From Deltaproteobacteria bacterium (lineage in GTDB: Bacteria; Myxococcota_A; UBA796; SXON01), in contig CANFCK010000010.1 in the NCBI GenBank assembly GCA_947445035.1, forward strand, positions 62,001 to 126,000: DNA of 64,000 nucleotides, written 5' to 3'. Every line of letters starts with the position of its first letter. The first letter of the stretch is position 1. The translations under genes were made by a program, and so were the position numbers. Below are positions 15,418-23,966 of the stretch, piece by piece. The notes below the pieces were generated by a model. That model ran no database searches and had not been told where the DNA came from. It saw only the letters and a program-made list of their open reading frames with translations.

Positions 15418-16776
15418 CTACGAGATGCGAGTGGAGTATGCCTCGAAATCGGTGACGAGGCGACGCAGTCGGGTTCTCGACTCGGGCTCGTGGCTCAGCT
15501 CTTCCACAGGATCGACGCCGGGGGGCAGCGGGCGGAACTCCGGTTCACCGGCGAGCGTCGAGACCTGGGCGCCCAGCCAATGACCGTCGCGACGCAAGAA
15601 CCGATCGTTCCCGTTGACGAAGGCGAGCTGGTTGTACTTGTAGCGCGGTAACGTCTTGCCCTGGGAGTCGTACCAGGCGCTCTCCAGGACGCACTCGCTG
15701 CGCTCGGGCGCGCGCACGATGCTGGGCGGAACGTCCGCTCCGGCGGCTTCAAGCACCGCGCCATGAACGTCCCGCGCGCTCACGGGACGCTCCACGATCT
15801 TCGACGCGCCGCCGGGCTCGAGCCAGAAGAGCGGGACACGGTTGCCGCCATCGGTGACGTTGTTGAAGTGGTAGCTCCACCCCATCTCGCCGAAGCAGTC
15901 GCCGTGATCGGAGCCCACCATCACCGTCGTGTCGCGACCCTCATGAAGCTCGCACACAAAATCGTCGACTTGACCGGCGATGCGCTCCCAAGCGATGCGC
16001 TGTCGGGACTTGATGCGCCCCATCGTCCCCGGACCGAAGGGCTGCTTCCCCGTGGTCATGAAGGTCTGATTCACGAGGTGGTACAGCGCGACGACCTCGG
16101 TCACCGCATCCAGTCCGCGCCCGAGCGGCTCGAAGATCGGGGCGACGTGGTAGGGAAAGTGCGTCTCCATCAGGTTGATGAACAAGAAGGTGGGCTGGTT
16201 CTTTCGTTCGTTGTGGGCGAGGATGCGCCGGGCCCGGTCGAAGATGTCCGCCACCGTGTCCTGGAGCCAGACCTTGCCGGCCTCGATGTCCTCCGACAAC
16301 TTGCCGCGAATCCAATCGGTCGACAGGACCTTCTTGCGAAGCCGCGGCTTGCCCACGAGCACCATCGCTTCGTGGAGTTTGCGGTGCTGCGCCGGCACCT
16401 CCTTCCAGATGCGTACCACCTCGTCAAAGCCTCGATCCAGGCCGAATATGTCGGTCGTCGCCACATTGGCGGTGACCTGATGGGTAGAGTACCCCCGCGC
16501 CCGCAGCCGCTCGGCGAGCGTCGGCACCGAAGGATCGAGGCCCTGGCGGCTTTGGGTGTCCGCGCCGTGTTCATGAGGGAGGAGCCCGGTGAACATCGAG
16601 GCCGTGGCCGGGAGCGTCCAACAGCCGGCGCTTCGGGCCCCCGTAAACTGTGTGGCATGGCGAACAACGTAGGGCAGACGAGGACCGTCACCGCCGTACA
16701 CGGAGTCCCATCGCAGGGAATCCGCTACGAGCATCACGATGGCAGCAGGCCGAGGCAAGGTCGCGAGCGCTATCAC
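15418..16776 (-). CDS. Second sulfatase-fold protein, no signal peptide (452 aa)
   Basis: Alkaline-phosphatase-superfamily hydrolase. IVMLVADSLRWDSVYGG carries the first metal Asp, WTLPATASMFTGLLPHEHG the nucleophile region and VMVGSDHGDCFGEMGW the Asp-His pair. At the maturation site it has T54-L-P-A-T, so neither Cys nor Ser is available for formylglycine, as in the lipoprotein at 4808. C52 lies two residues earlier and is not in the motif register. No signal or membrane segment is seen, so it may act in the cytoplasm or be exported otherwise. GTG 16776 keeps the first beta strand; ATG 16734 would remove part of it. It is divergent from the NAGPA-type gene 14 bases away. Confidence 0.82.
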   Translation of the reverse strand: MIALATLPRPAAIVMLVADSLRWDSVYGGDGPRLPYVVRHATQFTGARSAGCWTLPATASMFTGLLPHEHGADTQSRQGLDPSVPTLAERLRARGYSTHQVTANVATTDIFGLDRGFDEVVRIWKEVPAQHRKLHEAMVLVGKPRLRKKVLSTDWIRGKLSEDIEAGKVWLQDTVADIFDRARRILAHNERKNQPTFLFINLMETHFPYHVAPIFEPLGRGLDAVTEVVALYHLVNQTFMTTGKQPFGPGTMGRIKSRQRIAWERIAGQVDDFVCELHEGRDTTVMVGSDHGDCFGEMGWSYHFNNVTDGGNRVPLFWLEPGGASKIVERPVSARDVHGAVLEAAGADVPPSIVRAPERSECVLESAWYDSQGKTLPRYKYNQLAFVNGNDRFLRRDGHWLGAQVSTLAGEPEFRPLPPGVDPVEELSHEPESRTRLRRLVTDFEAYSTRIS

Positions 16777-16790
16777 GCTGCGGGGCCCGA

Positions 16791-17747
16791 GTGACGGACT
16801 CGGCGCCGCCTGTACCGCCGCCGCGCTCCGGCCGGGCGCGCTGGTTAGGCATCAGCGCGCTGATCCTCGTTGGCGTCGGGATGGTGGCGGTTCTGGGCGA
16901 GGACGTCGCGTCCACGGGGGCGGCGCTCCTACACCGGGCCGTGGGCGGCGGCCGTCTCTACTGGAGCCAAGGTGACAGCCCGCTCGTAGAGCTTCCGTTG
17001 GCATTGCAGTTACGACGACACTGGGGGCCCACCGACGCCGTGATCCACCCCGAATGGAGTCATCCGGCACCCGGTTTGGCGCTTGCAGAGCTGCGGTTTG
17101 AACGGCCTCCCGACCCCCGCGCGGTGACCGTGGTGATCGCGGACCTCGACCCGGCTCTCTGGCGGTTTCGGGTTTTCGGTCGCACGGATTGGCGCCGCGA
17201 CAGTGTCGCCGATCTGGCGGATGAAGCCAAGCTGTCCGTCGCGATCAATGCCTCGTACTTCGCGGAGGACGGTCCACTGGGACTGGTGGTGAGCGACGGG
17301 ACGGTGAGAAATCGGCAGGGCAGCCTCCGGGCCGCGCATTTTCTGGTCGACGGGCCGTCGACGGCGCCGCGGATCGTGAATGAACGAAGCGCGGAGGTCA
17401 CCGGCGCTTACCAGGGTTTCCAGGGCTTTCCCGCCATCATGTCCGACGGACACACCTTCGCGTACATGCGCACCGGCGGGCGGGGATTCTCGGTGCGCGA
17501 CGTGGATCGGCGCTCCGCGGCGTGCACCGACAGCCGGGGGCACATGCTCCTGCTGGCCACCGACACCTGGACCAGCGGGCTGTCGTTCAACGACCTCGCG
17601 ACCGTCCTCGGCGCCCTCGGTTGCGTCGACGCGATGGCCTTCGACGGGGGCGCGTCGACGTCGATGTGGATCGATGTGGGCGAGGTGCGGCGCAACGTGG
17701 ACGGGCTGGAGGGGGTGCCGGTGATCGTAGGAGCGTCCCCGCGCTAG
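16791..17747 (+). CDS. Phosphodiester glycosidase (NAGPA)-family membrane protein (318 aa)
   Basis: Starts at GTG 16791, giving a Pro-rich cytoplasmic tip and one transmembrane helix (LGISALILVGVGMVAVLG, about 19-36). The rest is an extracytoplasmic NAGPA domain (PF09992): LSVAINASYFAEDGPLGLVVSDG, then YQGFQGFPAIMSDG, and the signature VDAMAFDGGASTSMWID near the C-terminus, where the D-G-G-x-S turn forms the active site of the uncovering-enzyme family. Bacterial members cleave phosphodiester-linked sugars or act in cell-envelope remodelling. The gene is divergent from a sulfatase-fold enzyme, so both may act on envelope polymers. The 3' end overlaps the convergent PIN gene by four bases. Confidence 0.8.
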   Translation: MTDSAPPVPPPRSGRARWLGISALILVGVGMVAVLGEDVASTGAALLHRAVGGGRLYWSQGDSPLVELPLALQLRRHWGPTDAVIHPEWSHPAPGLALAELRFERPPDPRAVTVVIADLDPALWRFRVFGRTDWRRDSVADLADEAKLSVAINASYFAEDGPLGLVVSDGTVRNRQGSLRAAHFLVDGPSTAPRIVNERSAEVTGAYQGFQGFPAIMSDGHTFAYMRTGGRGFSVRDVDRRSAACTDSRGHMLLLATDTWTSGLSFNDLATVLGALGCVDAMAFDGGASTSMWIDVGEVRRNVDGLEGVPVIVGASPR

Positions 17748-18199
17748 GGTGCGCCAGGCAGCAAGAGCTGCGGGGGCGGCGCGAGCGTGGGCACTCTGGG
17801 CTCCAGCCGATGGAAGTCCCTGACGTTGAGTGTCAGCAACGCGTCGCAACCCAGCCGCTCCGCCGCTACCAGGTGAAGCGCGTCGAAAATCGCGCCAGAG
17901 CGAGAGCCGAACCGCGCGCAACGTGCCGCCGCCGCCTGGTAGTCCGTCAGCAGCAGCGCCTGGGGCGGCTGGACGGCGACCAGTGATTCCAGGATGGCCG
18001 TAACGGCCTCAAGCGACAACCTCGTGGCGAGCGGCAGGCGCGTCAGCACACTCCAGGTCTCGGCGTACGCATGCGTCGACCACACCGCGGACACCACGCC
18101 GCGGTCGGCGGCGTCCAGCCAGAGCGATGCCCGCTCGAACTCTGGGTGCGCTTCGACCAGGCCGGCCACGAGAACGGACGTGTCGAACGCGATCTTCAC
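17744..18199 (-). CDS. PIN-domain toxin-like ribonuclease (VapC type)
   Basis: 151-residue PIN domain. The acidic residues expected for Mg2+-dependent RNA cleavage are present: Asp6 in MKIAFDTSVLV, the Glu of AYAETWSVL, Asp in GAIFDALHLVAA, and Asp in LLTLNVRDFHRL. Length is slightly over the usual 130-140, with a Pro-rich tail. Translation starts at GTG 18199, overlapping the stop of the AbrB-type gene upstream (GTGA), the standard arrangement of a toxin translated after its antitoxin. The pair is likely autoregulated from a promoter upstream of 18456. Whether it is an active toxin cannot be told from sequence. Confidence 0.85.
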   Translation of the reverse strand: MKIAFDTSVLVAGLVEAHPEFERASLWLDAADRGVVSAVWSTHAYAETWSVLTRLPLATRLSLEAVTAILESLVAVQPPQALLLTDYQAAAARCARFGSRSGAIFDALHLVAAERLGCDALLTLNVRDFHRLEPRVPTLAPPPQLLLPGAP

Positions 18200-18456
18200 C
18201 GACCGCCCAGCGCCACCGCCCGCTCCTCGCGCAACTCACGGTGGTCGGGAACCGCGCCGATGAGCTCCCCTCGCGCGACCAGCAGCCTACCCCTGCTCGC
18301 CAGCGACGCGGTGCAGGTCGGGCGCAAGTGTACGGTTCCACCCTCGACTGCGACCACGAACTCGGCGCCACCCACGAGCGCGAGCTCGCGCCGGATGGCC
18401 GCGGGGATGACGAGGCGGCCAGCGGCGTCCATCGAAATGGTCAGGGCTTCATCCAT
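18196..18456 (-). CDS. AbrB/MazE-type antitoxin and DNA-binding protein (86 aa)
   Basis: ISMDAAGRLVIPAAIRRELAL near the N-terminus is the swapped-hairpin SpoVT/AbrB DNA-binding motif found in VapB, MazE and AbrB antitoxins. The C-terminal half (ELIGAVPDHRELREERAVALG) should contact and block the PIN toxin encoded immediately downstream with a four-base overlap. Autorepression of the pair is typical of the family, but I see no clear operator. The 217 bases between this start and trmH at 18674 contain no gene I can support. Confidence 0.85.
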   Translation of the reverse strand: MDEALTISMDAAGRLVIPAAIRRELALVGGAEFVVAVEGGTVHLRPTCTASLASRGRLLVARGELIGAVPDHRELREERAVALGGR

Positions 18457-18673
18457 GAGGGATGGTACACCCCTCCACCTTGCCCGTCCACCATGGCGTT
18501 ATCCCAGGGGTGCCGCCAGCCCAAACGTGAAGAGCCCCATCAGCTCCGGCGTCGCCGCCGCCGGGGCCCGCGCTCCGCATCTCGCGCAGCACCAACCGCG
18601 CCGCCACGATTGCCGCGACCAAGAAGGAGCTCATGGACCGCGCGCGGCGCACCAAGGCGATAGTTCCCGCCGC

Positions 18674-19306
18674 GTGAGCGAAGCCTTCGTCAACCCGGAA
18701 CGCGTGGCGCGTGTCGCCGCGGCGCTGGAACAGCGCGTTGGCAGCGTGGTCGCGGTGTGCGAAGCCCTGAACCGACGCCACAACGTCAGCGCGGTTTTAC
18801 GCAGCTGCGAGGCCTTCGGCATCCACGAAGTCCACCTCATCACGCCGAGCTTCCGCCCGGCCTACGGGACCGCGCGCGGCGCCGAACGCTGGGTGGTGCG
18901 CACCCGCTTTGAGCACGTCGCCGACTCGTTCGCAGCGCTCCGTGCCCGCGGCTTCCGCGTGTTCGCCGCCGACCTGGACGTCGGTGCGTTCACGCCGGAA
19001 ACGGTGCCGGTCGACACGCCCGTGGCCGTGCTCTTCGGCAGCGAAATGCTGGGCGTCAGCGCCGAAGCGCGCGCCGGTTGCGACGGGGTCATCCGGGTGC
19101 CGATGGTGGGCCTGACCGGCTCGCTCAACGTCAGCGTGAGCGCGGCGATCATCCTGCGGGTCCTGGCCGAGCGGCGGCGGGCGCTGGTGGGAGCGGACCT
19201 TTCGAGCGAGGAAAAGGCACGCTTTTTGAAGGAGTGGCTCGACGCCGAGGAGCGTGCCGTGAGGGGGGAGGCGGCGCGAACCGCTGCGGTTCACCGCGAA
19301 ACGTAA
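18674..19306 (+). CDS. trmH: TrmH-family tRNA/rRNA 2'-O-ribose methyltransferase
   Basis: SpoU/TrmH class methyltransferase of 210 residues, a SAM-dependent enzyme that methylates ribose 2'-OH, by similarity G18 of tRNA. The three SPOUT motifs are present in order: NVSAVLRSCEAFGIHEVHLI (motif 1, with the catalytic Arg), VAVLFGSEMLGVS (motif 2) and IRVPMVGLTGSLNVSVSAAIIL (motif 3, trefoil knot). The long N-terminal helix (RVARVAAALEQRVGSVVAV) and the terminal basic extension fit TrmH rather than rRNA enzymes. GTG 18674 is chosen because the longer open frame upstream has no similarity and crosses the antitoxin start. The last 16 bases overlap the convergent glycogen phosphorylase gene. Confidence 0.85.
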   Translation: MSEAFVNPERVARVAAALEQRVGSVVAVCEALNRRHNVSAVLRSCEAFGIHEVHLITPSFRPAYGTARGAERWVVRTRFEHVADSFAALRARGFRVFAADLDVGAFTPETVPVDTPVAVLFGSEMLGVSAEARAGCDGVIRVPMVGLTGSLNVSVSAAIILRVLAERRRALVGADLSSEEKARFLKEWLDAEERAVRGEAARTAAVHRET

Positions 19307-21282
19307 AACCGAGTCGCATACTCCCCAACCATCCGGTCGGTATGGAAAGCCTGCAGGCAGGTCTCCAGGCTGCGCCGCATGCGCTTGAGCCACGCGCGGG
19401 GGATGCCGTGGGAGTCGCGGTCGAAGAACTCCGGGACGACCTGGTCTTCGAGGATGGAGAACAGGCTCTGGGCGTCGGCGGCGTCCTGCTCGTCGGCGCT
19501 GGCGTACTCGCGAGCTTCTCCCACCGCAAAGCCGTTGGTCCCGTCGTAGGCCTCGGGCCACCATCCGTCGAGCACGCTGGCGTTGACGCCGAGGTTGAGC
19601 GGCACCTTCATGCCGCTGGTGCCGCTGGCTTCACGGGGGCGCCGCGGGAGGTTGAGCCACAGGTCGACGCCCTGGGTGAGGCGACGGCCCAACTCCATGT
19701 CGTAGTCGGGCAAAAAGACGACCCGGCCGCGGAAACGTTCGTCGCGCGTCCAGGACAACACCTCGCGGATGATGGCCTGCCCCGCGGCGTCGCGGGGGTG
19801 GGCCTTCCCGGCGAAGAACAGGTGGATCGGGTGGCGGAACAGCAGCCGAGCCAGGCGATCCGGGTCAGAGAAAAGGAGGTTTCCCCTCTTGTACGGCGCA
19901 AAGCGTCGCGCAAAACCCATGCACAACGACTGGCTGACCAGCGTCTTGTGCCCGGTGCGGCGGCGGGCGTAGCCAACCAGCTCAAAACGGAGGTCGTTGC
20001 GTAGCCCCCACAGCTCGTGATCCGAGATCTCGGCAAGGGAAACCTCGCCACCGGTGCGCCAGCCGGGGCTGGCCCGATCGAGCATGTCTGCGATCCGGGG
20101 ATGAATCCAGCTGGGCACGTGAACGCCGTTGGTGACGTGCTGGATTGGCACGTCGTCCTCCTTCAAGTCGGGCCACAGCCCCTGCCACATGGCCCGGCTG
20201 ACCTGCCCATGCAACGCGGCGACCCCGTTGGCCGAACGCGAACCGCGCAGCGCCAGCACGGTCATGCACAAGGTCTCGCTCATGTCGCCGGGCTTGACCC
20301 TACCCAGGTCCATGATCGCGCCCTCAGGTAGTCCCATCGCCACCCGCATTCCCGCCAACGCCTCGTTCTTGAGTTCCCAGCCGAAGCGGTCATGACCCGC
20401 AGGAACGGGGGTGTGCGTCGTGAACACACATCGTTTGCGCGCCGCTGCGAGCGCGGCTTCACGCTTCAGGCCGGCCTCGATGCCCTCGCGCCACAGCTCC
20501 AAAACCGCGAAGGCGCAATGGCCCTCGTTCATATGAATCACCGCCGGATCCACCCCCAGCGCGCCCAGAAGTCGAACCCCGCCGATGCCAAGGAGCACCT
20601 CCTGTCGGATGCGCATGACCTCGTCGCCACCGTAGAGCTGTCGGCTGAGCTGCCGATGCTCGGGCGGGTTCTCGGGCAGGTCGCTGTCGAGCAACAACAG
20701 GCGCACCCGGCCTACGTTCACCTCCCAGGCGGTGGCCAGGTAGTAGCCTCGGCCGTGGGGCACGCGGATGGTGACGTCCAGCCGCCGCATCGGCATCAGC
20801 TCCAGCGGCACCTTGGGGTACGCGGCGACCTGCCCGCCGTACTCGATCACCTGCTTGAAGTAGCCCTCGCGGTACAACAGCCCCACCGCCACAAAGGGAA
20901 GACCAAGGTCCGAGGCGGACTTGACGTGGTCGCCGGCGAGCACGCCGAGCCCCCCCGAGTAGATGGGCAGCGACTCGTGCAGCGCGAACTCCATGGAGAA
21001 GTACGCCACCGGCGATCGCAGCTCGGGCACGTTCTGGGCCGCCCAGGTGTCCCCGCTCTCCATGTACGAGCGAAAGTGATGTTCAACGGCTTCGAGCCGA
21101 AGAAGCTGGGTTCGTGCCGCGAGAGTCTCGTCCGAGAGCTCGGCGAGCAAATGCACCGGATTGTGATGCAGTTCGGCCCAACGTTCGGGGTCCAAGCGGC
21201 GGAAGATCGCGCCCGCTTCGGGATTCCAACACCACCAGAGATTGTTGGCGAGGATGTCGAGTCTGGCGCGGATGGGAGTCAT
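19291..21282 (-). CDS. glgP: Alpha-glucan (glycogen) phosphorylase
   Basis: 663-residue GT35 enzyme that releases glucose-1-phosphate from glycogen or maltodextrin in the cytoplasm with pyridoxal phosphate. VAYFSMEFALHESLPIYSGGLGVLAGDHVKSA (in 20-residue windows: YFSMEFALHESLPIYSGGLG then VLAGDHVKSASDLG) is the N-terminal signature of the compact phosphorylase type. VIHMNEGHCAFAVLE, TTHTPVPAGHDRF and HVTNGVHVPSW follow. EASGTSGMKVPLNLG holds the PLP-binding Lys. It lacks the long N-terminal regulatory extension of animal and E. coli enzymes, as usual for this subtype. ATG 21282 precedes MTPIRARLDILANNLWW. The 3' end overlaps trmH by 16 bases. The 173 bases upstream contain an AT-rich stretch that may hold its promoter. 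Confidence 0.92.
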   Translation of the reverse strand: MTPIRARLDILANNLWWCWNPEAGAIFRRLDPERWAELHHNPVHLLAELSDETLAARTQLLRLEAVEHHFRSYMESGDTWAAQNVPELRSPVAYFSMEFALHESLPIYSGGLGVLAGDHVKSASDLGLPFVAVGLLYREGYFKQVIEYGGQVAAYPKVPLELMPMRRLDVTIRVPHGRGYYLATAWEVNVGRVRLLLLDSDLPENPPEHRQLSRQLYGGDEVMRIRQEVLLGIGGVRLLGALGVDPAVIHMNEGHCAFAVLELWREGIEAGLKREAALAAARKRCVFTTHTPVPAGHDRFGWELKNEALAGMRVAMGLPEGAIMDLGRVKPGDMSETLCMTVLALRGSRSANGVAALHGQVSRAMWQGLWPDLKEDDVPIQHVTNGVHVPSWIHPRIADMLDRASPGWRTGGEVSLAEISDHELWGLRNDLRFELVGYARRRTGHKTLVSQSLCMGFARRFAPYKRGNLLFSDPDRLARLLFRHPIHLFFAGKAHPRDAAGQAIIREVLSWTRDERFRGRVVFLPDYDMELGRRLTQGVDLWLNLPRRPREASGTSGMKVPLNLGVNASVLDGWWPEAYDGTNGFAVGEAREYASADEQDAADAQSLFSILEDQVVPEFFDRDSHGIPRAWLKRMRRSLETCLQAFHTDRMVGEYATRFYVSR

Positions 21283-21423
21283 GCCGCAGCAAGGTCGCGC
21301 GGCGCGGGCTTGGCGGCAAGCTAGCGCTACGATCGGGGGTGGCGATCCGGGTTGATGGGAGAGTCGCCGCGGCGACGAAAAGGCCGACTGTATTTCGTAT
21401 TATAGGTTACATTATTCCGCCTC

Positions 21424-21456
21424 TGTCGCGACGCGATCGCTGCTATTGTCGCGACA
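21424..21456. repeat. Direct repeat of the palindromic core TGTCGCGAC
   Basis: TGTCGCGAC occurs at 21424-21432, and the full 10-bp palindrome TGTCGCGACA at 21447-21456, 23 bases apart, with another palindrome, GCGATCGC, between them (21433-21440). The pair lies just before the small lipoprotein start at 21456 and next to an AT-rich stretch (about 21388-21417) that is unusual in this GC-rich sequence. It could be an operator. That role is inference. Confidence 0.4.
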
Positions 21457-21599
21457 TGATCAGGCGGTTCCTTCGTGTGCTCGCCATCCCCAGCGTTCCC
21501 GCGATGCTGGCGCTCGGTTGCGACGTCGACACCCACACGTCACGAGTCGCCGACGTCCCGGATCCGGAGCCCGGTGTGAGCTACCTTGCCTTCCTGTAG
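21456..21599 (+). pseudogene. Short lipoprotein remnant (47 aa)
   Basis: ATG 21456 opens MIRRFLRVLAIPSVPAMLALGC, a convincing lipoprotein signal with Cys22, but the frame stops at 21597 after only 25 more residues (ending GVSYLAFL). The sequence beyond the stop belongs, on the other strand, to a decayed DUF2330 gene. The most likely explanation is the 5' end of a lost lipoprotein gene joined by deletion to the DUF2330 remnant. A genuine very small lipoprotein is possible. Confidence 0.4.
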
Positions 21600-21659
21600 A
21601 ACAACGGCAAGACGGGAGTGCCCTTCGTCGGCGGCGCCGCAGGACTGGTCGAGCTGGCC

Positions 21660-22202
21660 ACTGACGGCTCGGGAGCTTGCGACGGCGGGGTGCGCGTAGC
21701 CGTTTTCGTCGAGCCAGCCCTACAAGCCCGACGATTCTTCGGCGCTGAGCACCACGAAGGTGTACCCGGCCTTGGAAAAGCTCGACTCGACCGTCACCGA
21801 ACCCTAGGCCGATTCGCCGTCACCGCCATCGCCAAGCCGATTGTCGAGCGAGTACTCCGCGCAGCCCATCACCGCCCCGCAGCCACCGAGCGAGTATTCT
21901 ACGCTCACGATGTCATCACAGGTGTACGCCACCTCGCGCGGCACCGACCACGCGTCGTGCCGGGTGATCAGCGCCTGATCCACGGCGCTGACCGACTCCG
22001 CGGTGAGCACGTCGGGCACGGGCAGGATCAGCGCAAAGTCAGCGGCGTCCCCGCGGTAGTCCATCGCCAGGGTCAGCGTGGTCATGGAGCCGGTGTGGGC
22101 CAGGACGACGCGACTCTCAGTGTTGGCGAGCAGCGCGCCATCGCCACCGACGAAGGTGCCGCAGAAGGCATGGGCCGGGGCCGCGAGTAGGAGCACGAGC
22201 AT
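21660..22202 (-). pseudogene. DUF2330 secreted protein, broken by nonsense codons and 3' loss
   Basis: From ATG 22202, MLVLLLAAPAHAFCGTFVGG is a signal peptide plus the typical DUF2330 opening. LTLAMDYRGDAADFALILPVP and PREVAYTCDDIVSVEYS continue the family pattern. The frame meets TAG at 21806-21804, yet family similarity resumes in the same frame with SVTVESSFSKAGYTFVVLSA. A second TAG at 21722-21720 interrupts ESSGL*GWLDENGYAHP, where relatives have Glu-Thr. Similarity ends near 21670 and the frame closes at 21540. Full-length members are about 350-450 residues, so more than half is missing. Two nonsense codons with a lost C-terminus make a pseudogene the best call. Amber read-through is a remote alternative. 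Function of the family is unknown. Confidence 0.7.
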
Positions 22203-22311
22203 GGTCACCGCAGGTAGAAAACGCCGCGAACGTGACCAATGTGACAGCTCGGACGCGACGCGCCCTGCCTCCGTTCGCCCCAACGCGGCCAGCGCCGGCG
22301 CGTTGCCCCGA

Positions 22312-23319
22312 TCACGCCCCCGCAAGCTCGCGAAACAACCACGGCAACGACACTTCCATCCGATAGTCGATGTCCGAGTGGTCGTCGTCGAACTCCTCGT
22401 AGTGGTGCTGCACCCTATAGCGGGTGAGGCGCTCGTGCACCATCCTCGCGCCATACAGCAGCATGTACTGGTCTTTTCTCCCGCAGTCCACGAACAGACC
22501 GCGCTTTGGCAGGGTCGGCCCCCGCGCGTCGAGCATCCGGACCGGGTCGTGTTTGAGCCAGGCCTCCCACCGCTCGGGTCGCAGCTCGCCGGTCTGCGGA
22601 TCGAAGGGCAGGTGGAAGCGTCCCGCAACGGCGTCGATCGGGTCGTAGGTCGCGGCCATCCCGAGCAGCATGATCCCCATGATCTCGTCGTGAACGAGCT
22701 TTTCCTTCTTGTGGAGCGAAGCCAGATAGCGCTCCGGATCGCCGTCGTGAGGGGCGAGCTGCCGCAAAAGGATCGGAAAATCGCGCTGATACACGTATTC
22801 GAAGTAGGCATCGCCCGAGTGACAGACCGCCGCGGCCCAGATGTCAGGTCGCGACATCCAATGCACAATCGCCCCGTAGCCGCCGCTCGACTTGCCGAAG
22901 ACGCCTCGCTTCCCAGTGCTGGGGAATCGCGACTCCACCAGGGGCACGACCTCGTCGCACAAGAAGTCCATGTAGCGGCCGACGGCGGTGCTGTTGATGT
23001 ACTGATTGCCGCCGAAACGGGTGAAACAATCGGGGAGCACCACCATCACATCCCCGATGGCGCCTCGTTGATGGAGGCACGCCATCCGGTCGGGGATGTT
23101 GAGACCAAATGGTTTCCAGTTGAGATGACTGTGGCCCGTGCCGGTGTAGCCCACCAGATCACAGAAAAGCGGGAGCGGGGTGCGGCCGTCCCAACGCGGT
23201 GGCGTCCAGACCACGATGTCGCGCTCCGAGGGGTCGCCCGCCGCGTTCCCCCGCAAAGCGCCGAAGTCGTGCCGGATGCGGTGGAGGGTCCCTTCCGGGA
23301 CGGTTGGCGCGCGCCGCAC
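22312..23319 (-). CDS. Esterase D-like alpha/beta hydrolase (335 aa)
   Basis: Predicted serine hydrolase of the putative-esterase family. IVVWTPPRWDGRTPLPLFCDLVG is the first core strands. VFGKSSGGYGAIVHWMSRPD contains the G-x-S-x-G-G nucleophile elbow. LFVDCGRKDQYML gives the acidic residue, and DDDHSDIDYRMEVSLPWLF holds the catalytic His near the C-terminus. No signal peptide is seen. GTG 23319 overlaps the stop of the upstream LURP-one-type gene (TAGTG), which indicates translational coupling. The long open frame upstream of this GTG is only a shadow of that gene. Natural substrate unknown. Confidence 0.85.
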   Translation of the reverse strand: MRRAPTVPEGTLHRIRHDFGALRGNAAGDPSERDIVVWTPPRWDGRTPLPLFCDLVGYTGTGHSHLNWKPFGLNIPDRMACLHQRGAIGDVMVVLPDCFTRFGGNQYINSTAVGRYMDFLCDEVVPLVESRFPSTGKRGVFGKSSGGYGAIVHWMSRPDIWAAAVCHSGDAYFEYVYQRDFPILLRQLAPHDGDPERYLASLHKKEKLVHDEIMGIMLLGMAATYDPIDAVAGRFHLPFDPQTGELRPERWEAWLKHDPVRMLDARGPTLPKRGLFVDCGRKDQYMLLYGARMVHERLTRYRVQHHYEEFDDDHSDIDYRMEVSLPWLFRELAGA

Positions 23320-23894
23320 TAGCCCTGGCGCCCTTCGATCGCGAGGAGGAGCACGACCAGCGCGATCCCCAGCCGAGAATCGAGGGCCGAGTTGTTCCCG
23401 CCCGAAAAATCCACGTCGTAGGACAGCTGAAACGGGTTGAAGCGCTGCCGGATCGAGCCGAGCTTCGTCCCGCCGGCGTCTTTGACCGTGAAGCGCTGCG
23501 GTAGCCAGTTCTTGAAAATCATCCGCCGCAACATCGCCATGAGCATGCTGTCTTCTTCGCACTTGCCGATCACCGCATCGCCCTGGCCGAGCACCAGCCA
23601 GCTGTCCCGGAACATCGACTTGAGCCCCTCGCGCTTGCAGGCGCCGACGGCAGTCCCGTCCGTCGCGTCGGTCACGTCGTACGCGCTGGAAAAGTCGGCC
23701 CAGCTCCTCGCCTTGATGGTGAGCCGCTTTTGGGTCTGGCCCTCGTCCGCGAAGACGTTGAGCTCTTCTTTGAGCTTGAACGCCTTCTGCTTCACGAAGA
23801 ACTGGAGAGCGCCGCTGGTGTCGAAGATGCGGAAAGTGCCGCCGAGAAAAGAGAAGAGCGCCTTCTTGGCCAGGAACTGACGACCGACTTCCAT
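23319..23894 (-). CDS. LURP-one / scramblase-like protein (191 aa)
   Basis: The sequence follows the tubby-like barrel pattern of the LURP-one-related family: FLAKKALFSFLGGTFRIFD, FFVKQKAFKLKEELNVF, LTIKARSWADFSSAYDV and RFTVKDAGGTKLGSIRQRF, ending in a hydrophobic helix, LDSRLGIALVVLLLAIE, that passes through the barrel or the membrane in this fold. Relatives include phospholipid scramblases and plant stress proteins; bacterial roles are unknown. Start is ATG 23894 (MEVGRQFLAKK). The downstream esterase gene starts within its stop codon. The divergent epimerase gene begins 72 bases away. Confidence 0.72.
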   Translation of the reverse strand: MEVGRQFLAKKALFSFLGGTFRIFDTSGALQFFVKQKAFKLKEELNVFADEGQTQKRLTIKARSWADFSSAYDVTDATDGTAVGACKREGLKSMFRDSWLVLGQGDAVIGKCEEDSMLMAMLRRMIFKNWLPQRFTVKDAGGTKLGSIRQRFNPFQLSYDVDFSGGNNSALDSRLGIALVVLLLAIEGRQG

Positions 23895-23966
23895 GTTTCG
23901 ATCCAGGGTGCGGGAGCTTACTCCGCCAACGCATCGAGCGGGAGCCGCGCGCGATAGGCCGGCCCC

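Noticed and set aside
15418-16776. C52 as a formylglycine precursor in the second sulfatase
   Set aside because: It lies two residues before the motif position, which is held by Thr54, and the following P-A-T does not fit C-x-P-S-R.
18457-18673. Possible small membrane protein on the minus strand (about 18480-18620)
   Set aside because: The hydrophobic start has no ribosome site, the continuation changes frame, and no similarity is recognised.
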